From contig CAMBFC010000001.1 of assembly GCA_945865905.1 (NCBI GenBank), positions 1-64,000 on the forward strand: 64,000 nt of DNA, in the 5' to 3' direction. The translations under genes and the position numbers were made by a program. The notes under the pieces were generated by a model. The model saw only the letters and a list, made by a program, of their open reading frames with translations, ran no database searches and was not told the DNA's origin. Below, one piece after another: positions 19,323 through 29,836 of the stretch; the first letter of the stretch is position 1; each line of letters begins with the position of its first letter. This stretch comes from Rickettsia typhi. GTDB lineage: Bacteria; Pseudomonadota; Alphaproteobacteria; Rickettsiales; UBA1997.

Positions 19323-19392
19323 TCCCAAATGCGCGAGCAGCGTTGCGTAAGCGCAGCGAAAGCACGCCAAAGCCGCGGCGGCGGCAAATAAA

Positions 19393-19468
19393 TGGTGGAG
19401 CTACGGGGAGTCGAACCCCGGACCTCTTGCATGCCATGCAAGCGCGCTACCAACTGCGCTATAGCCCC
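19393..19468 (-). tRNA. tRNA-Ala(GGC)
   Basis: Reverse complement GGGGCTATAGCGCAGTTGGTAGCGCGCTTGCATGGCATGCAAGAGGTCCGGGGTTCGACTCCCCGTAGCTCCACCA folds as a cloverleaf; anticodon GGC; encoded CCA. Confidence 0.97.
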
Positions 19469-19591
19469 AATTTTAATTGAGAAATCATATTTTTTGAAGA
19501 AGGCGATTATAAATTTTGAATTTTAAATTGGAACCGCTAGATTTGTTGATTATCTTGGCGCTTACGAATAAGCGTATTAATATTTATACAA

Positions 19592-21508
19592 ATGTCAGAA
19601 ATAAAAATTACTTTTCCTGATGGCGCTGCAAAGAATTTTGCGCGCGGTATTTCTGGTGCAGAAATTGCTAAAATAATCTCGTTGAGCCTTGCTAAATCTG
19701 CTTTGGCAATCAAGGTTGATGGAGAATTGCGCGATCTTTCTTATGCGCTAGAAAATGATGCAAAAATCGAAATTATCACCCCAAAATCTGGCGCCGATGC
19801 TTTAGAAATTATTCGCCACGACGCCGCTCATATTATGGCTGAAGCGGTGAAAGAACTTTTTCCTGAAACACAAGTTACTATTGGGCCCGCTATTGAAAAC
19901 GGCTTCTATTATGACTTCGCACGCCCTTCCCCATTCGCTCTAGAAGATTTGGAGAAAATCGAAAATAAAATGCGCGAAATTGTTAAGCGCGATGAACCCT
20001 TAGTGCGCGAGGTTTGGAAGCGCGATGATGCCGTGAAATTTTTTCAATCAATCGGTGAAAAATATAAAGCAGAAATTATCGCTTCGATTCCCGCTAACGA
20101 AGATATTTCACTTTATCGCCAAGGTAAATTTATCGATTTGTGCCGCGGGCCGCATGCTCCCTCAACCTCTTACATCAAACATTTTAAATTGATGAAACTT
20201 GCCGGGGCCTACTGGCGCGGCGATTCTAACAATGAGATGTTGCAAAGAATTTATGGCACCGCTTGGGAGAGTAAGGAAGCGCTCGATCAACATTTACACA
20301 TGCTTGAAGAAGCTGCCAAGCGCGATCATCGCAAATTAGGTCGCGAACTTGATTTATTTCACATGCAAGAAGAAGCTGCGGGATCAGTATTTTGGCACCC
20401 TAACGGCTATATTATTTATCGCGAAATTGAAAATTACATTCGCGGCAAGCTTGAAAATAATGGCTATGTTGAAGTAAAAACTCCGCAATTAATCGATAAA
20501 ATTTTGTGGGAAAAATCTGGTCACTGGGAAAAATTTCACGATCATATGTTTATTGCCCACAGCGAAGAAAGAGAGCTCGCAGTCAAGCCGATGAACTGCC
20601 CCGGCCATGTGCAAATTTTTAATCAATCACTAAAATCTTATCGCCAACTGCCGCTGCGCATGGCTGAATTTGGTTGTTGCCATCGCAACGAATCTTCGGG
20701 ATCACTGCACGGCATCATGCGCGTGCGTTCATTCACGCAAGATGATGCGCATATTTTTTGCGAAGAATCGCAAATCAACGCCGAGACCGTAGCCTTCTGC
20801 GCCTTGCTCAAAGAGGTTTATCGCGATTTTGGATTCGATGCTGTGAAGGTAAAATTTTCAACTCGCCCCGAAAAACGCGCCGGCTCTGACGCCACATGGG
20901 ATAAGGCCGAAGCCGCCCTCGCCGACGCTATAAAAGTTGCTAATTTAGATTGCGAAATCAACCCCGGTGAAGGCGCATTTTATGGCCCCAAGCTAGAGTT
21001 TACGCTGGTTGACGCCATCGGTCGCGAGTGGCAATGCGGCACGCTACAGGTAGATTTCATACTACCAGAACGCCTTGACGCAAGCTACATTGGAGCAGAC
21101 GGCTCTAGGCACCGCCCCGTAATGCTGCATCGCGCAATTCTTGGCAGCCTCGAACGATTTATTGGAATGCTAATTGAAAACTATGCTGGCAAATTTCCAC
21201 TTTGGTTAGCGCCAGTGCAAATTGTTGTAGCTACAATTACCAACGACTCTGACGATTACGCGCGCAAAATTATCGCTGAATTAAAAAGCCACGGATTCAG
21301 AGTTGATGCCGATTTAGCCGCCGAAAAAATCAATGCCAAAGTGCGCGAACATTCTCTAAAAAAAGTACCGTTCATTCTGGCTATAGGCAAGAATGAAGCT
21401 GCTGATGGCTCGGTAGCGGTAAGAAAATTTGGCGAAGAAGGGCAAAAGGTTATGGCGTTGGCAGAATTTATTTTTGAAGCAAAAAATTTGATCGCTCAAA
21501 AGAAATAA
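19592..21508 (+). CDS. thrS: Threonyl-tRNA synthetase
   Basis: TGS domain; [27 protein letters not shown]; class II motifs. Confidence 0.98.
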   Translation: MSEIKITFPDGAAKNFARGISGAEIAKIISLSLAKSALAIKVDGELRDLSYALENDAKIEIITPKSGADALEIIRHDAAHIMAEAVKELFPETQVTIGPAIENGFYYDFARPSPFALEDLEKIENKMREIVKRDEPLVREVWKRDDAVKFFQSIGEKYKAEIIASIPANEDISLYRQGKFIDLCRGPHAPSTSYIKHFKLMKLAGAYWRGDSNNEMLQRIYGTAWESKEALDQHLHMLEEAAKRDHRKLGRELDLFHMQEEAAGSVFWHPNGYIIYREIENYIRGKLENNGYVEVKTPQLIDKILWEKSGHWEKFHDHMFIAHSEERELAVKPMNCPGHVQIFNQSLKSYRQLPLRMAEFGCCHRNESSGSLHGIMRVRSFTQDDAHIFCEESQINAETVAFCALLKEVYRDFGFDAVKVKFSTRPEKRAGSDATWDKAEAALADAIKVANLDCEINPGEGAFYGPKLEFTLVDAIGREWQCGTLQVDFILPERLDASYIGADGSRHRPVMLHRAILGSLERFIGMLIENYAGKFPLWLAPVQIVVATITNDSDDYARKIIAELKSHGFRVDADLAAEKINAKVREHSLKKVPFILAIGKNEAADGSVAVRKFGEEGQKVMALAEFIFEAKNLIAQKK

Positions 21509-21594
21509 TCTAAAATAAACACTAGAATCTTGTTTCTTATATCAAGAATAATTGTATTTATTGCAGTTAATAATATTAATTTATAACTAAAATA

Positions 21595-22494
21595 ATGAAG
21601 GGAATAATTCTTGCTGGCGGCTCAGGCACAAGACTAGCGCCACTTACTAATGTTATAAGCAAGCAACTACTGCCAGTTTATGATAAACCAATGATTTGCT
21701 ATCCATTAGCAACATTGATGAATCTTGGCATAACAGAAATTTTGATTATATCCACACCAAACGACACCCCAAATATCGAAAAATTTTTAGGAGACGGCTC
21801 CTCTTACAATATCAGGCTTTCTTACGCAATTCAAGAACAATCACGCGGAATTGCTGACGCTTTTTTAGTTGGAGAAAAATTTATTGGAAGCAGTTCTGTT
21901 TGCTTAATTTTGGGCGATAATATTTTTTATGGCTCAGAAATTAGTGGCGATAATATGCAAGATAAGATCAATCTTTTGGAAACTGATTCAATCGGCGCTT
22001 TTGTATTTGCCTATCATGTATCAGACCCAGAAAGATATGGCGTTGTAGAATTTGATAACAGCGACGAGGAGAATGTTTTAAGCCTAGAAGAAAAACCAAA
22101 ACAACCAAAATCAAATTGGGCAATTACTGGATTATATTTTTATAATAATGATGTTATAAAAATCTCAAAATCTATCAAACCCTCTGATCGGGGAGAGCTT
22201 GAAATTACAGATGTAAATAAAGCATATTTAGCACAAAAAAAACTTGGGGTCATAAAATTAAAGCGGGGCTTTGCTTGGCTTGATGCAGGAACTCCAGATT
22301 CACTATTGGATTCTGCAAAATTTATTCAAACTATTGAGATTCGTCAGGGCTTAAAAATTGCCTGTTTAGAAGAAATCGCTTATCGCAAACAACTTATTTC
22401 TATTGCTGATTTTAAAAGATTAGTTACTAATTATAAAATTGGCTCTCCTTATAGAAATTATCTAGAAACAATTATAAAACATGATCGAATTTGA
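21595..22494 (+). CDS. rfbA: Glucose-1-phosphate thymidylyltransferase
   Basis: [18 protein letters not shown]...[42 protein letters not shown]. Confidence 0.97.
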   Translation: MKGIILAGGSGTRLAPLTNVISKQLLPVYDKPMICYPLATLMNLGITEILIISTPNDTPNIEKFLGDGSSYNIRLSYAIQEQSRGIADAFLVGEKFIGSSSVCLILGDNIFYGSEISGDNMQDKINLLETDSIGAFVFAYHVSDPERYGVVEFDNSDEENVLSLEEKPKQPKSNWAITGLYFYNNDVIKISKSIKPSDRGELEITDVNKAYLAQKKLGVIKLKRGFAWLDAGTPDSLLDSAKFIQTIEIRQGLKIACLEEIAYRKQLISIADFKRLVTNYKIGSPYRNYLETIIKHDRI

Positions 22495-23566
22495 AAATTT
22501 AGCAAAATTAAACGAACCTTTTTTTGAAGATTACAAGAAATCTTTCGCCTCAACCCTTGATAGTGGCTGGTTTATACTTGGCAATAATGTCAAAAAATTT
22601 GAGAAAGATTTTGCCGCCTATTGTGGAAGCAACTATTGCGCTGGCGTCGCCTCTGGCCTTGATGCGCTAATTTTAGCATTAAAAGCTTTTAATTTTGAAA
22701 AAGGAAGTGAGGTGATTGTTCCTTCAAACACCTATATCGCAACAATTCTTGCTATTTTACAAAATGATTTAAAGCCTATTTTAGTTGAACCAGAAATCAC
22801 AACATACAACATTGATCCAAAAAAAATTGCTGAAAAAATCACTGCAAAAACTAAGGCGATTATTGTTGTTCATCTTTATGGTCGCGTTTGCGAAATGGAT
22901 CCCATTTTAGCACTTTGCCAACAACATGATCTAAAACTAATCGAGGATTGCGCTCAAGCACATGGCGCAACCTATAAAGGCAAGCGCGCCGGCAGCTTCG
23001 GTGATTTTGGCGCTTTTAGTTTTTATCCCACAAAAAATCTTGGCTGCCTAGGAGATGGCGGCGCCATCAATACTAATTCTGAAGATCTGCTACATAAAAT
23101 AAAAAGGCTCAGAAATTACGGCTCAGATATAAAATATCACAATGAGGTAATCGGTTTTAACTCTAGATTAGATGAGGTTCAAGCAGGCTTTCTTGCTATA
23201 AAATTAGCAAAACTTGATGAAATAAATCAGCATAAAAATAAATTAGCAAAACTTTATTTGAAAAACCTTAAAGATGATTTTATCAAGCCAGTTATGGGTG
23301 AAGACTATTATCATGTTTTTCACATCTTCAACATTCGTCATAAAAAACGCGATCAATTGCAAAAATATTTGCTAGATAATGATGTAAAAACAGAGATACA
23401 TTATCCGATTGCGCCACACAAACAAAGGGCTATGAAGGGAGTTTTGGATAAAGAAATTTTGCCAATTTCTGAAGAAATCCACGAAACAACTTTGAGTTTG
23501 CCACTATCTTATTTTCACAGTGAGAGTGAGGTCTTGAGGGTTATTGAGCTAATGAATAAATTTTAA
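22481..23566 (+). CDS. DegT/DnrJ/EryC1 sugar aminotransferase (FdtB/QdtB-like)
   Basis: [63 protein letters not shown]; adjacent to rfbA and an FdtA-like cupin. Confidence 0.92.
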   Translation: MIEFENLAKLNEPFFEDYKKSFASTLDSGWFILGNNVKKFEKDFAAYCGSNYCAGVASGLDALILALKAFNFEKGSEVIVPSNTYIATILAILQNDLKPILVEPEITTYNIDPKKIAEKITAKTKAIIVVHLYGRVCEMDPILALCQQHDLKLIEDCAQAHGATYKGKRAGSFGDFGAFSFYPTKNLGCLGDGGAINTNSEDLLHKIKRLRNYGSDIKYHNEVIGFNSRLDEVQAGFLAIKLAKLDEINQHKNKLAKLYLKNLKDDFIKPVMGEDYYHVFHIFNIRHKKRDQLQKYLLDNDVKTEIHYPIAPHKQRAMKGVLDKEILPISEEIHETTLSLPLSYFHSESEVLRVIELMNKF

Positions 23567-23567
23567 A

Positions 23568-24653
23568 ATGCATCATCAACCACTACTAACCATAATTATC
23601 ACTTCATATAATCATGCTGATTATATCAAACAAGCCATTACGAGCTTTCTAAATCAAACCTTCACCGACTTTGAGATATTGATTATTGACGATAAATCTT
23701 GCGATAACAGCGTTGAAATAATTAAAAGTTTTCATGATTCAAGAATAAAATTGATAGAGCTAGATGTAAATCGAGGCATCTGCAATGCCAGCAATCTCGG
23801 TATCAAAAATGCTCGCGGAAAATATATAAAACTTTTTGCCTCAGACGACATAGCCCTGCCCACAATTCTTGAAAAACAAATACATTTTCTTGAAAAAAAC
23901 CCATCTTACGATGCTGTTTTTTCGGGCATTGAAGTAATTGATGATAATGAAAATCTTTTACCTAAAAAAACCAAAAAGTTTGAGAAATTTTTTACTAACA
24001 TCAACAGATCAAAAGAAGAGTGGCTTAATCATTTTTTCTTCAAAGGCAATTGCCTAGCAACTCCAACGATGATGGCCAGAAAAGAATTACTACAAAAAAT
24101 TGATGGACTTGATGGCAGATTATCACAAGCTCATGATTTTAACATGTGGGTAAAATTCTGCATTCACGGCTCAAATATTTTTGTTATCAATGAAAAATTG
24201 GTGCAATATCGCCGCAGAATTAATAATAAAAATATGAGCTCAAACACCTCAAATGTTAGAGCTAGATTGGTTTTTGATAATGAAAAAATTCTGCAAAATT
24301 TTCTGGTAATAGATGATGTAAAAATTTTAGTAAAAATATTTCCAAATTTAGCAGAAATTGAATCTAAAATTACCAAAAATTTAATTCCGTTTTTTATTGC
24401 GCAAGAGGCTTTAAAGGCCAATTCATGCCATCACAAGCAATTTGCTATTTCTGTATTATACGACTTATTATCGAATCACGAAATATGCAATATTTTAGAA
24501 ACGCAATTTAATTTTAAAATTAATAGAGATTTTTATAATATAGTGAGCGATAATCCTCTTGGTACAATGCTAGAAATTGTCCAACAAAAGCCATTATATC
24601 GTAGATTACTTAGATCTCTCGGTAATATTATTTTTTCAAAAAGAGCTTCATAA
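23568..24653 (+). CDS. Family 2 glycosyltransferase
   Basis: PLLTIIITSYNHADYIKQAITSFLNQTFTDFEILIIDDKSCDNS. Confidence 0.9.
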   Translation: MHHQPLLTIIITSYNHADYIKQAITSFLNQTFTDFEILIIDDKSCDNSVEIIKSFHDSRIKLIELDVNRGICNASNLGIKNARGKYIKLFASDDIALPTILEKQIHFLEKNPSYDAVFSGIEVIDDNENLLPKKTKKFEKFFTNINRSKEEWLNHFFFKGNCLATPTMMARKELLQKIDGLDGRLSQAHDFNMWVKFCIHGSNIFVINEKLVQYRRRINNKNMSSNTSNVRARLVFDNEKILQNFLVIDDVKILVKIFPNLAEIESKITKNLIPFFIAQEALKANSCHHKQFAISVLYDLLSNHEICNILETQFNFKINRDFYNIVSDNPLGTMLEIVQQKPLYRRLLRSLGNIIFSKRAS

Positions 24654-25052
24654 ATGAATAAGCCAAAAATTATAATACTACCCAATCGCATTGACGATAG
24701 GGGAGAAATCTGCTTTCTTGAAGTAGCTAAAACAATCGATTTTGATATTAAAAGAATTTATTACATAACCAATGTGCCCGAAGGAGCAGAACGGGGTCGT
24801 CACGCTCATAAAAATCTAAAGCAATTGATGATTGCAGTTGGGGGAGTTATCAATGTTGAGCTTGACGACGGCAAGCAAAAATACAGCTTTTTATTATCAA
24901 GCCCAAATCAAGCCTTATTTATTCCCACTGGCTATTGGCGTATTCTCAAATTTCACGATAAAAGCGCATCTTGTTTTGTTTTGGCATCCGAGATATATGA
25001 TGCAAATGATTATATTTCTAGCTATGATGATTTTATAAAAATGAATAATTAA
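24654..25052 (+). CDS. FdtA/QdtA/WxcM-like cupin (dTDP-4-keto-6-deoxyhexose 3,4-ketoisomerase family)
   Basis: DDRGEICFLEVAKTIDFDIKRIYYITNVPEGAERGRHAHKNLKQLMIAVGG. Confidence 0.9.
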   Translation: MNKPKIIILPNRIDDRGEICFLEVAKTIDFDIKRIYYITNVPEGAERGRHAHKNLKQLMIAVGGVINVELDDGKQKYSFLLSSPNQALFIPTGYWRILKFHDKSASCFVLASEIYDANDYISSYDDFIKMNN

Positions 25053-25056
25053 TTAT

Positions 25057-27009
25057 ATGCATGATTCTCTTCCTTATATTTTAATAGGATTACTAATAGC
25101 ATTGAGCCCGCTTATTAATAAGATTTTTCTAAACTACAAAATACCCCTCACAACATTCCTAAAAAACGCTGCTGAAAAATATCAAATTATTATTGCGACT
25201 TTAGTTTTAGTATCATTTTTTGCATTACAGCTTCATAATTTATTTTTTGCACTTTGCTCGCTAATCATTGCCACTTACTTGGCCTTTAGCAATAAGCGCT
25301 TTGACTTGAAAATATTCAGCATTTCACTAATATATCTCTTTCTATCTAGCAAATTTTTATGGTGGCTAAACGAAGAAAATACTACTTACGAATGGCGCAA
25401 TAGCTTGTTCTTTTTAGCTGCCAATCTACTTCTTTTAAAAATATTTCTTATTAATCAAGATGGTAAAAAACCAAATAGCAAAATTGCCGAATGGATTAGT
25501 TTTGTTATTTTTGCCATACTAGCCGCAGCCTTCAGTTTTAATACAATGCTAATTACCCAAGATCATCCAACATTTAATTGGAGCGCCTATATGGGTCCAG
25601 CCGAAATAATGTTCGCTGGAGCAAGAGTTTTTTATGACTTCCCAACTCAATATGGCCTTGGACCAACAGCAATATTATCCATATTCCACGGATCAAACCC
25701 TCTCGGTGTCATGCATTATTTTGATGCCATAATGCTACTACTTTATTCTCTAGCTATATTTGCCATAGTTTTTGTTATTAAACCAAAAAACCTCAGGCCG
25801 TTTCAAATATTTTTTTATTACACTATCACCTTCGTTTCGCTATTTTTTTGGGTATCCGAATCCCATATCCTAGAAGTACCCTCAATGCAGGGTCCAAGAC
25901 TTTTTCCAGCAGTTTTAATGGCCTTAATAATTCTATTAAAAATTGGAAAATATCAACATTTTCAATCAAATATACCAATTCATCTTATTTGGTGTTTTGG
26001 CGTTTTATGGTCTCCGGAATCAGCATTTTACGTTACACTTATTTGGTGGCCTTATTATTTGTGGACTAAATATATCGATTGCAAAACCGAACAAATTATC
26101 CCAACACTTTTTAAAGCTGGCCTAGTTCTTATCGGATGGCTCGCTGCATTGCTTGGCACATTCTTAATAATCTATTACGCCAGCTATGGAATAATGCCGT
26201 CACTGGGTGCATTTTTCTACTATCAAATGCATCCACCAGGAGGTATGCCAATCAACTATGCGGGGCCAATTTGGTTTTTTCTTGGAATCATTTCTCTCGC
26301 TGGAGCCGCCCTTTATCAAGGACTTAAAAATCATCCGAACGAGGAGGAAACCCACTTCATCTTCATTACGCTTCTATTGCTATTTGGCACCGCCTCCTAT
26401 TTTCTTTTAGGAAGAAGTCATAGCAGCAATCTGATCAATATCTCCCCAATTATATTGATTTCATTGATCGCGACTAGAAACGTCTTCAGAACTAAGCTAG
26501 GAATAATTCCAACCAGTATCGTTCTTCTATCTTTTATTAGTTATGGTGAGTTCAAAAATTTAGGAAGCTGGTCTATTACAAGAAAATTTGAATTCGATCA
26601 CAAGCATCTTGTTGAGGAATTGTCTTATCCAAAAATGATACCGTTTTTTTATAAGGATCCAGAATTATCAGATTTAAATCGCACAATAAAATTTATAAAA
26701 GAAAATAATAATGACCCAATTTCAATTATGGATAATAATCTGACTCTGCTCCCTACCTTAACCGATGAGGCTTGGAATGCAGCACAGAACCTTTCGAATT
26801 TCTTACTTCTCACTGAAGAATATCGCTTTGTTTTTGTGACCAATACTATGAATAGATTACAAAAATCCGGATGGATTGTTATAGATAAAAAACTTGAGGA
26901 GTCACAACCGTTGATTTTAGAGCATTTTGAGTCAATCTATAATCATAAAAAGAGACTGGATTTTGGCACTTACATTGCCATTCATTTCACACCAAAACAA
27001 ACAATCTAA
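25057..27009 (+). CDS. Multi-pass membrane protein, putative polysaccharide-associated
   Basis: Many hydrophobic TM segments; located in the polysaccharide cluster. Confidence 0.75.
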   Translation: MHDSLPYILIGLLIALSPLINKIFLNYKIPLTTFLKNAAEKYQIIIATLVLVSFFALQLHNLFFALCSLIIATYLAFSNKRFDLKIFSISLIYLFLSSKFLWWLNEENTTYEWRNSLFFLAANLLLLKIFLINQDGKKPNSKIAEWISFVIFAILAAAFSFNTMLITQDHPTFNWSAYMGPAEIMFAGARVFYDFPTQYGLGPTAILSIFHGSNPLGVMHYFDAIMLLLYSLAIFAIVFVIKPKNLRPFQIFFYYTITFVSLFFWVSESHILEVPSMQGPRLFPAVLMALIILLKIGKYQHFQSNIPIHLIWCFGVLWSPESAFYVTLIWWPYYLWTKYIDCKTEQIIPTLFKAGLVLIGWLAALLGTFLIIYYASYGIMPSLGAFFYYQMHPPGGMPINYAGPIWFFLGIISLAGAALYQGLKNHPNEEETHFIFITLLLLFGTASYFLLGRSHSSNLINISPIILISLIATRNVFRTKLGIIPTSIVLLSFISYGEFKNLGSWSITRKFEFDHKHLVEELSYPKMIPFFYKDPELSDLNRTIKFIKENNNDPISIMDNNLTLLPTLTDEAWNAAQNLSNFLLLTEEYRFVFVTNTMNRLQKSGWIVIDKKLEESQPLILEHFESIYNHKKRLDFGTYIAIHFTPKQTI

Positions 27010-27056
27010 CAAGAGAGGATCTCCCCACAATTCCTCTCTTGTCTCTTATTTTTTAT
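27010..27056. terminator. Bidirectional intrinsic terminator between convergent genes
   Basis: caagagagga (27010-27019) / tcctctcttg (27032-27041) followed by a T-rich tract. Confidence 0.7.
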
Positions 27057-28620
27057 AAATAGATATTTCTATTTCTCCATTCTCAATGTTTTTAGCCTTA
27101 ATCTTAGTAACTAGCTTCAGATGATGATCTGATATGTATTTTTGTAACCTTAGATTTGGAGCTGGAATACTATTATCAAACCTGAACTCTTCATTGAACA
27201 TTACATAGTTAGGGTTAAATTCATCAATATAATCAGTACCACAACCTTGCCAATAATGACAGCTATTCCCTTGCATAGCACTAGGAATTGCCACAAAGTG
27301 ATCCTCTGCAATTTTATCATTTGGGGTTAGGTTATTCTTGATATATTCGTAGGTTTTATATGATGAGCTATTTTTGTAAGAAGAAAGTCTAAAATATAAA
27401 GTTCCAACCGTGCCATAAATGCCACAGAACAACAAAAGAACAAGCAGATAAGCTGATGAGATACAAGCGCTGATTTTAATAATTTTATATTTGTAATTTG
27501 TTAAAAAATATAAAGTTGCAATAATATTTAATAGACAAATAGAGTAAATTGGCTGTAGGTAAGAAGGTGCCAAAATCAATCGATTAGAATTAATAATTAG
27601 CATCAAGATTATTGGCGTAGCAACTATACTAACTATATAAATCATAACTTTTTTCTCGCGCCTATTAAAATATAGAGACATTGCAAAAATAAGCTGAATT
27701 GGAAGTATCGCGAACATGAAAATAAAAATAGGCAGCTCTTTAACAATTACCTCTTTCCAAATTTTAAAATTTTCTAAAAATGAGGCATGTTGGTTATTAC
27801 GAAACTGATTAACTAGATCAATTTGAAATTGAATGAAGGTGGCTGGCTTAAAGAACGCGTAGGGGTGAATAACAAATAAAATTGCAATCGCCACTCCAAA
27901 TGTACGAAGAAATATTTTGCCAAATTCACGCGATAGTAAAATTTTGAGATACCCCTTATTACGACCAACACAGTAAAAATGAAAAAATAAAAACAAGATC
28001 GGTACAGACAAAAAGAAGAAGATTTGCTTCGAAAGAGATGCTAGAACCAAGCATATTAAGCCAGTAAAATATGATCTTGAATTTTGATTTTCTGAAAAAT
28101 TTAACAAACATAAAATCGCAAGAAAGATAAATAGATTTCCTACAACTTCAGGATGTATAAAGTAAAAAAACTTAGATATTGGGGATGGAGAAAATATGTA
28201 CAGCAGAGATACCACAAGAGCCACTGCATTATTTTTAAAGCAGCGAACAGCAACTTCAAAGAAAGCTAATACCGATGCTAATCCTAAAGCAAAAAGAAGC
28301 AGCTTAATAGTAGCATATACTAAAAATTTATCGTTACTTCCTATAGCAAATAAAAATAGTTTTACCGGGGCTAAAACAGCAAAATTAATCGCCATATATG
28401 TCCAGCCGTAGAATTTGGAATGGAAACCATTAAACATGCTATAGATAGGAAACTTAAATAGGTCTTCTATTGCATTAATTATTGATCCCGCATCAGTTTC
28501 ATAGGCTGAGATTAGACTAACATCATCTAATATAATAAAGACCTGAGGTAAAAAAAACGCGGTAAATATTGCTATTAAAAATAGTATATACGGCGAATGA
28601 AAATAATTTTTTAGCTTCAT
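27046..28620 (-). CDS. Multi-pass membrane protein (GT-C-like)
   Basis: Multiple TM helices, early acidic motif (FIILDDVSLISAYETDAGS), C-terminal soluble segment. Confidence 0.7.
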   Translation of the reverse strand: MKLKNYFHSPYILFLIAIFTAFFLPQVFIILDDVSLISAYETDAGSIINAIEDLFKFPIYSMFNGFHSKFYGWTYMAINFAVLAPVKLFLFAIGSNDKFLVYATIKLLLFALGLASVLAFFEVAVRCFKNNAVALVVSLLYIFSPSPISKFFYFIHPEVVGNLFIFLAILCLLNFSENQNSRSYFTGLICLVLASLSKQIFFFLSVPILFLFFHFYCVGRNKGYLKILLSREFGKIFLRTFGVAIAILFVIHPYAFFKPATFIQFQIDLVNQFRNNQHASFLENFKIWKEVIVKELPIFIFMFAILPIQLIFAMSLYFNRREKKVMIYIVSIVATPIILMLIINSNRLILAPSYLQPIYSICLLNIIATLYFLTNYKYKIIKISACISSAYLLVLLLFCGIYGTVGTLYFRLSSYKNSSSYKTYEYIKNNLTPNDKIAEDHFVAIPSAMQGNSCHYWQGCGTDYIDEFNPNYVMFNEEFRFDNSIPAPNLRLQKYISDHHLKLVTKIKAKNIENGEIEISIYKK

Positions 28621-28624
28621 TAGG

Positions 28625-29052
28625 TTATGGCGACAATAGTTTTGGTTGGACAGAATTTACATTTTTCAATTTTATACGGAATATGTTTAAAAATTTCTCT
28701 AAAGGCAATTGTTTCACCCAGAGCCTCTTTCCAACCAAGCTCATCAAACAAAATTGCACTTCCTGAAACGAGTCGATCCTTATTGGAACCGTATTAATTA
28801 CATCACCCTCTACCAACTCATTTATATTGAGGGCGTGGCCCAAAACGTTAGCAACTTCATGCGCCTCTAGCAATTCCTGCGAATATTCCTTATATTGTGT
28901 ATCCGCAGAGTAAGAATGTTCTTTAAAAATTTTACTTTTCTTATCTTCCATAAGAACTGGAACTGGCGCCATAAAAGAGCTCTGCATCCACTCTTTCTAG
29001 CCACTTGGACAATATATAAATCCCCTCCTTCTCTATTTTCAAAACCAATCAC
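28625..29052 (-). pseudogene. Hypothetical CDS apparently split by a frameshift (29052..28867 N-terminal frame; 28987..28625 C-terminal frame)
   Basis: GTG at 29052 overlaps the stop of the upstream NeuD-like gene (GTGA) and opens VIGFENREGGDLYIVQVARK, after which the plausible coding frame moves to MQSSFMAPVPVLMEDKKS... Confidence 0.45.
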
Positions 29053-29723
29053 TCCTTGACTTTGGATAATTTTCTTGCAGAAACCTTACTTTTTATAGCA
29101 AGACTACAAGTATAAATGGAATTTTCTTCTGTATTGCCATTGATCACAGATCCAAGCCCGATGAAGTTGTCTCTACCAATTGCGACACCATTTGCAAACG
29201 CCGAATTAACTCCAATAAAGCAATTCTGACCTATGGCGCAGCTGCCAGAAATTACAACGTGGGAAGATATAAAGCAATGGTCTTCTATTCTTGAAAGATG
29301 ACCAATGTGATTTCCGCTCCAAAGCGTGACATTATCGCCAATTTTAACTCCTGATTGCAGTACATTATTTTCTAAAATGAAGCAATTCTCACCAATAGCC
29401 ACATCATGCCATACAAAAGCTTTTGAGCTAATGTAACTTGCGCATTTATATCCCATTTTTTTTGCCTCAAGAAAAACTTTTTGTCGATCCCTGTTCAAAT
29501 GTCCACTTCCCATCGCTACAAATATATAATAATTATCAGGACTGTATTTGTTTTGCACATCTTCAATTGACTCTAATGTCAATCCTAAAAAAGTGTCTTC
29601 GGCTTTATATTGCTCATTTACAGCAAAAGCCACAACGGCAAAACTGGAATCATGCTGAAAATATTCATAAGCCAGTCTTGCGGTTTCACCTACTCCAAAA
29701 ATTATAAGATTATTTTTTTTCAT
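29049..29723 (-). CDS. NeuD/PglD-like sugar O-/N-acyltransferase
   Basis: MKKNNLIIFGVGETARLAYEYF (NeuD N-terminus) followed by left-handed beta-helix hexapeptides (VAIGENCFILENNVLQSGVKIGDNVTLWSGNHIGHLS). Confidence 0.9.
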   Translation of the reverse strand: MKKNNLIIFGVGETARLAYEYFQHDSSFAVVAFAVNEQYKAEDTFLGLTLESIEDVQNKYSPDNYYIFVAMGSGHLNRDRQKVFLEAKKMGYKCASYISSKAFVWHDVAIGENCFILENNVLQSGVKIGDNVTLWSGNHIGHLSRIEDHCFISSHVVISGSCAIGQNCFIGVNSAFANGVAIGRDNFIGLGSVINGNTEENSIYTCSLAIKSKVSARKLSKVKE

Positions 29724-29836
29724 AAGATATTTTGTTAAATACTAGATATTTCTTTTGCACGAATCATTGTAAATGTTGATTTTATTATACATTTAAAATA
29801 AAATGTATCGTATACTTAATATCAACAATATTCAAT

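Noticed and set aside
19180-19480. ORFs 19180..19437, 19229..19453 and 19298..19480
   Set aside because: They run through tRNA-Ala and its hairpin; their peptides (e.g. GGATGSRTPDLLHAMQ) are typical spurious translations of tRNA regions.
25848-26410. Nested ORFs in other frames within the 25057..27009 membrane protein gene
   Set aside because: Out-of-frame reads of an intact long ORF.
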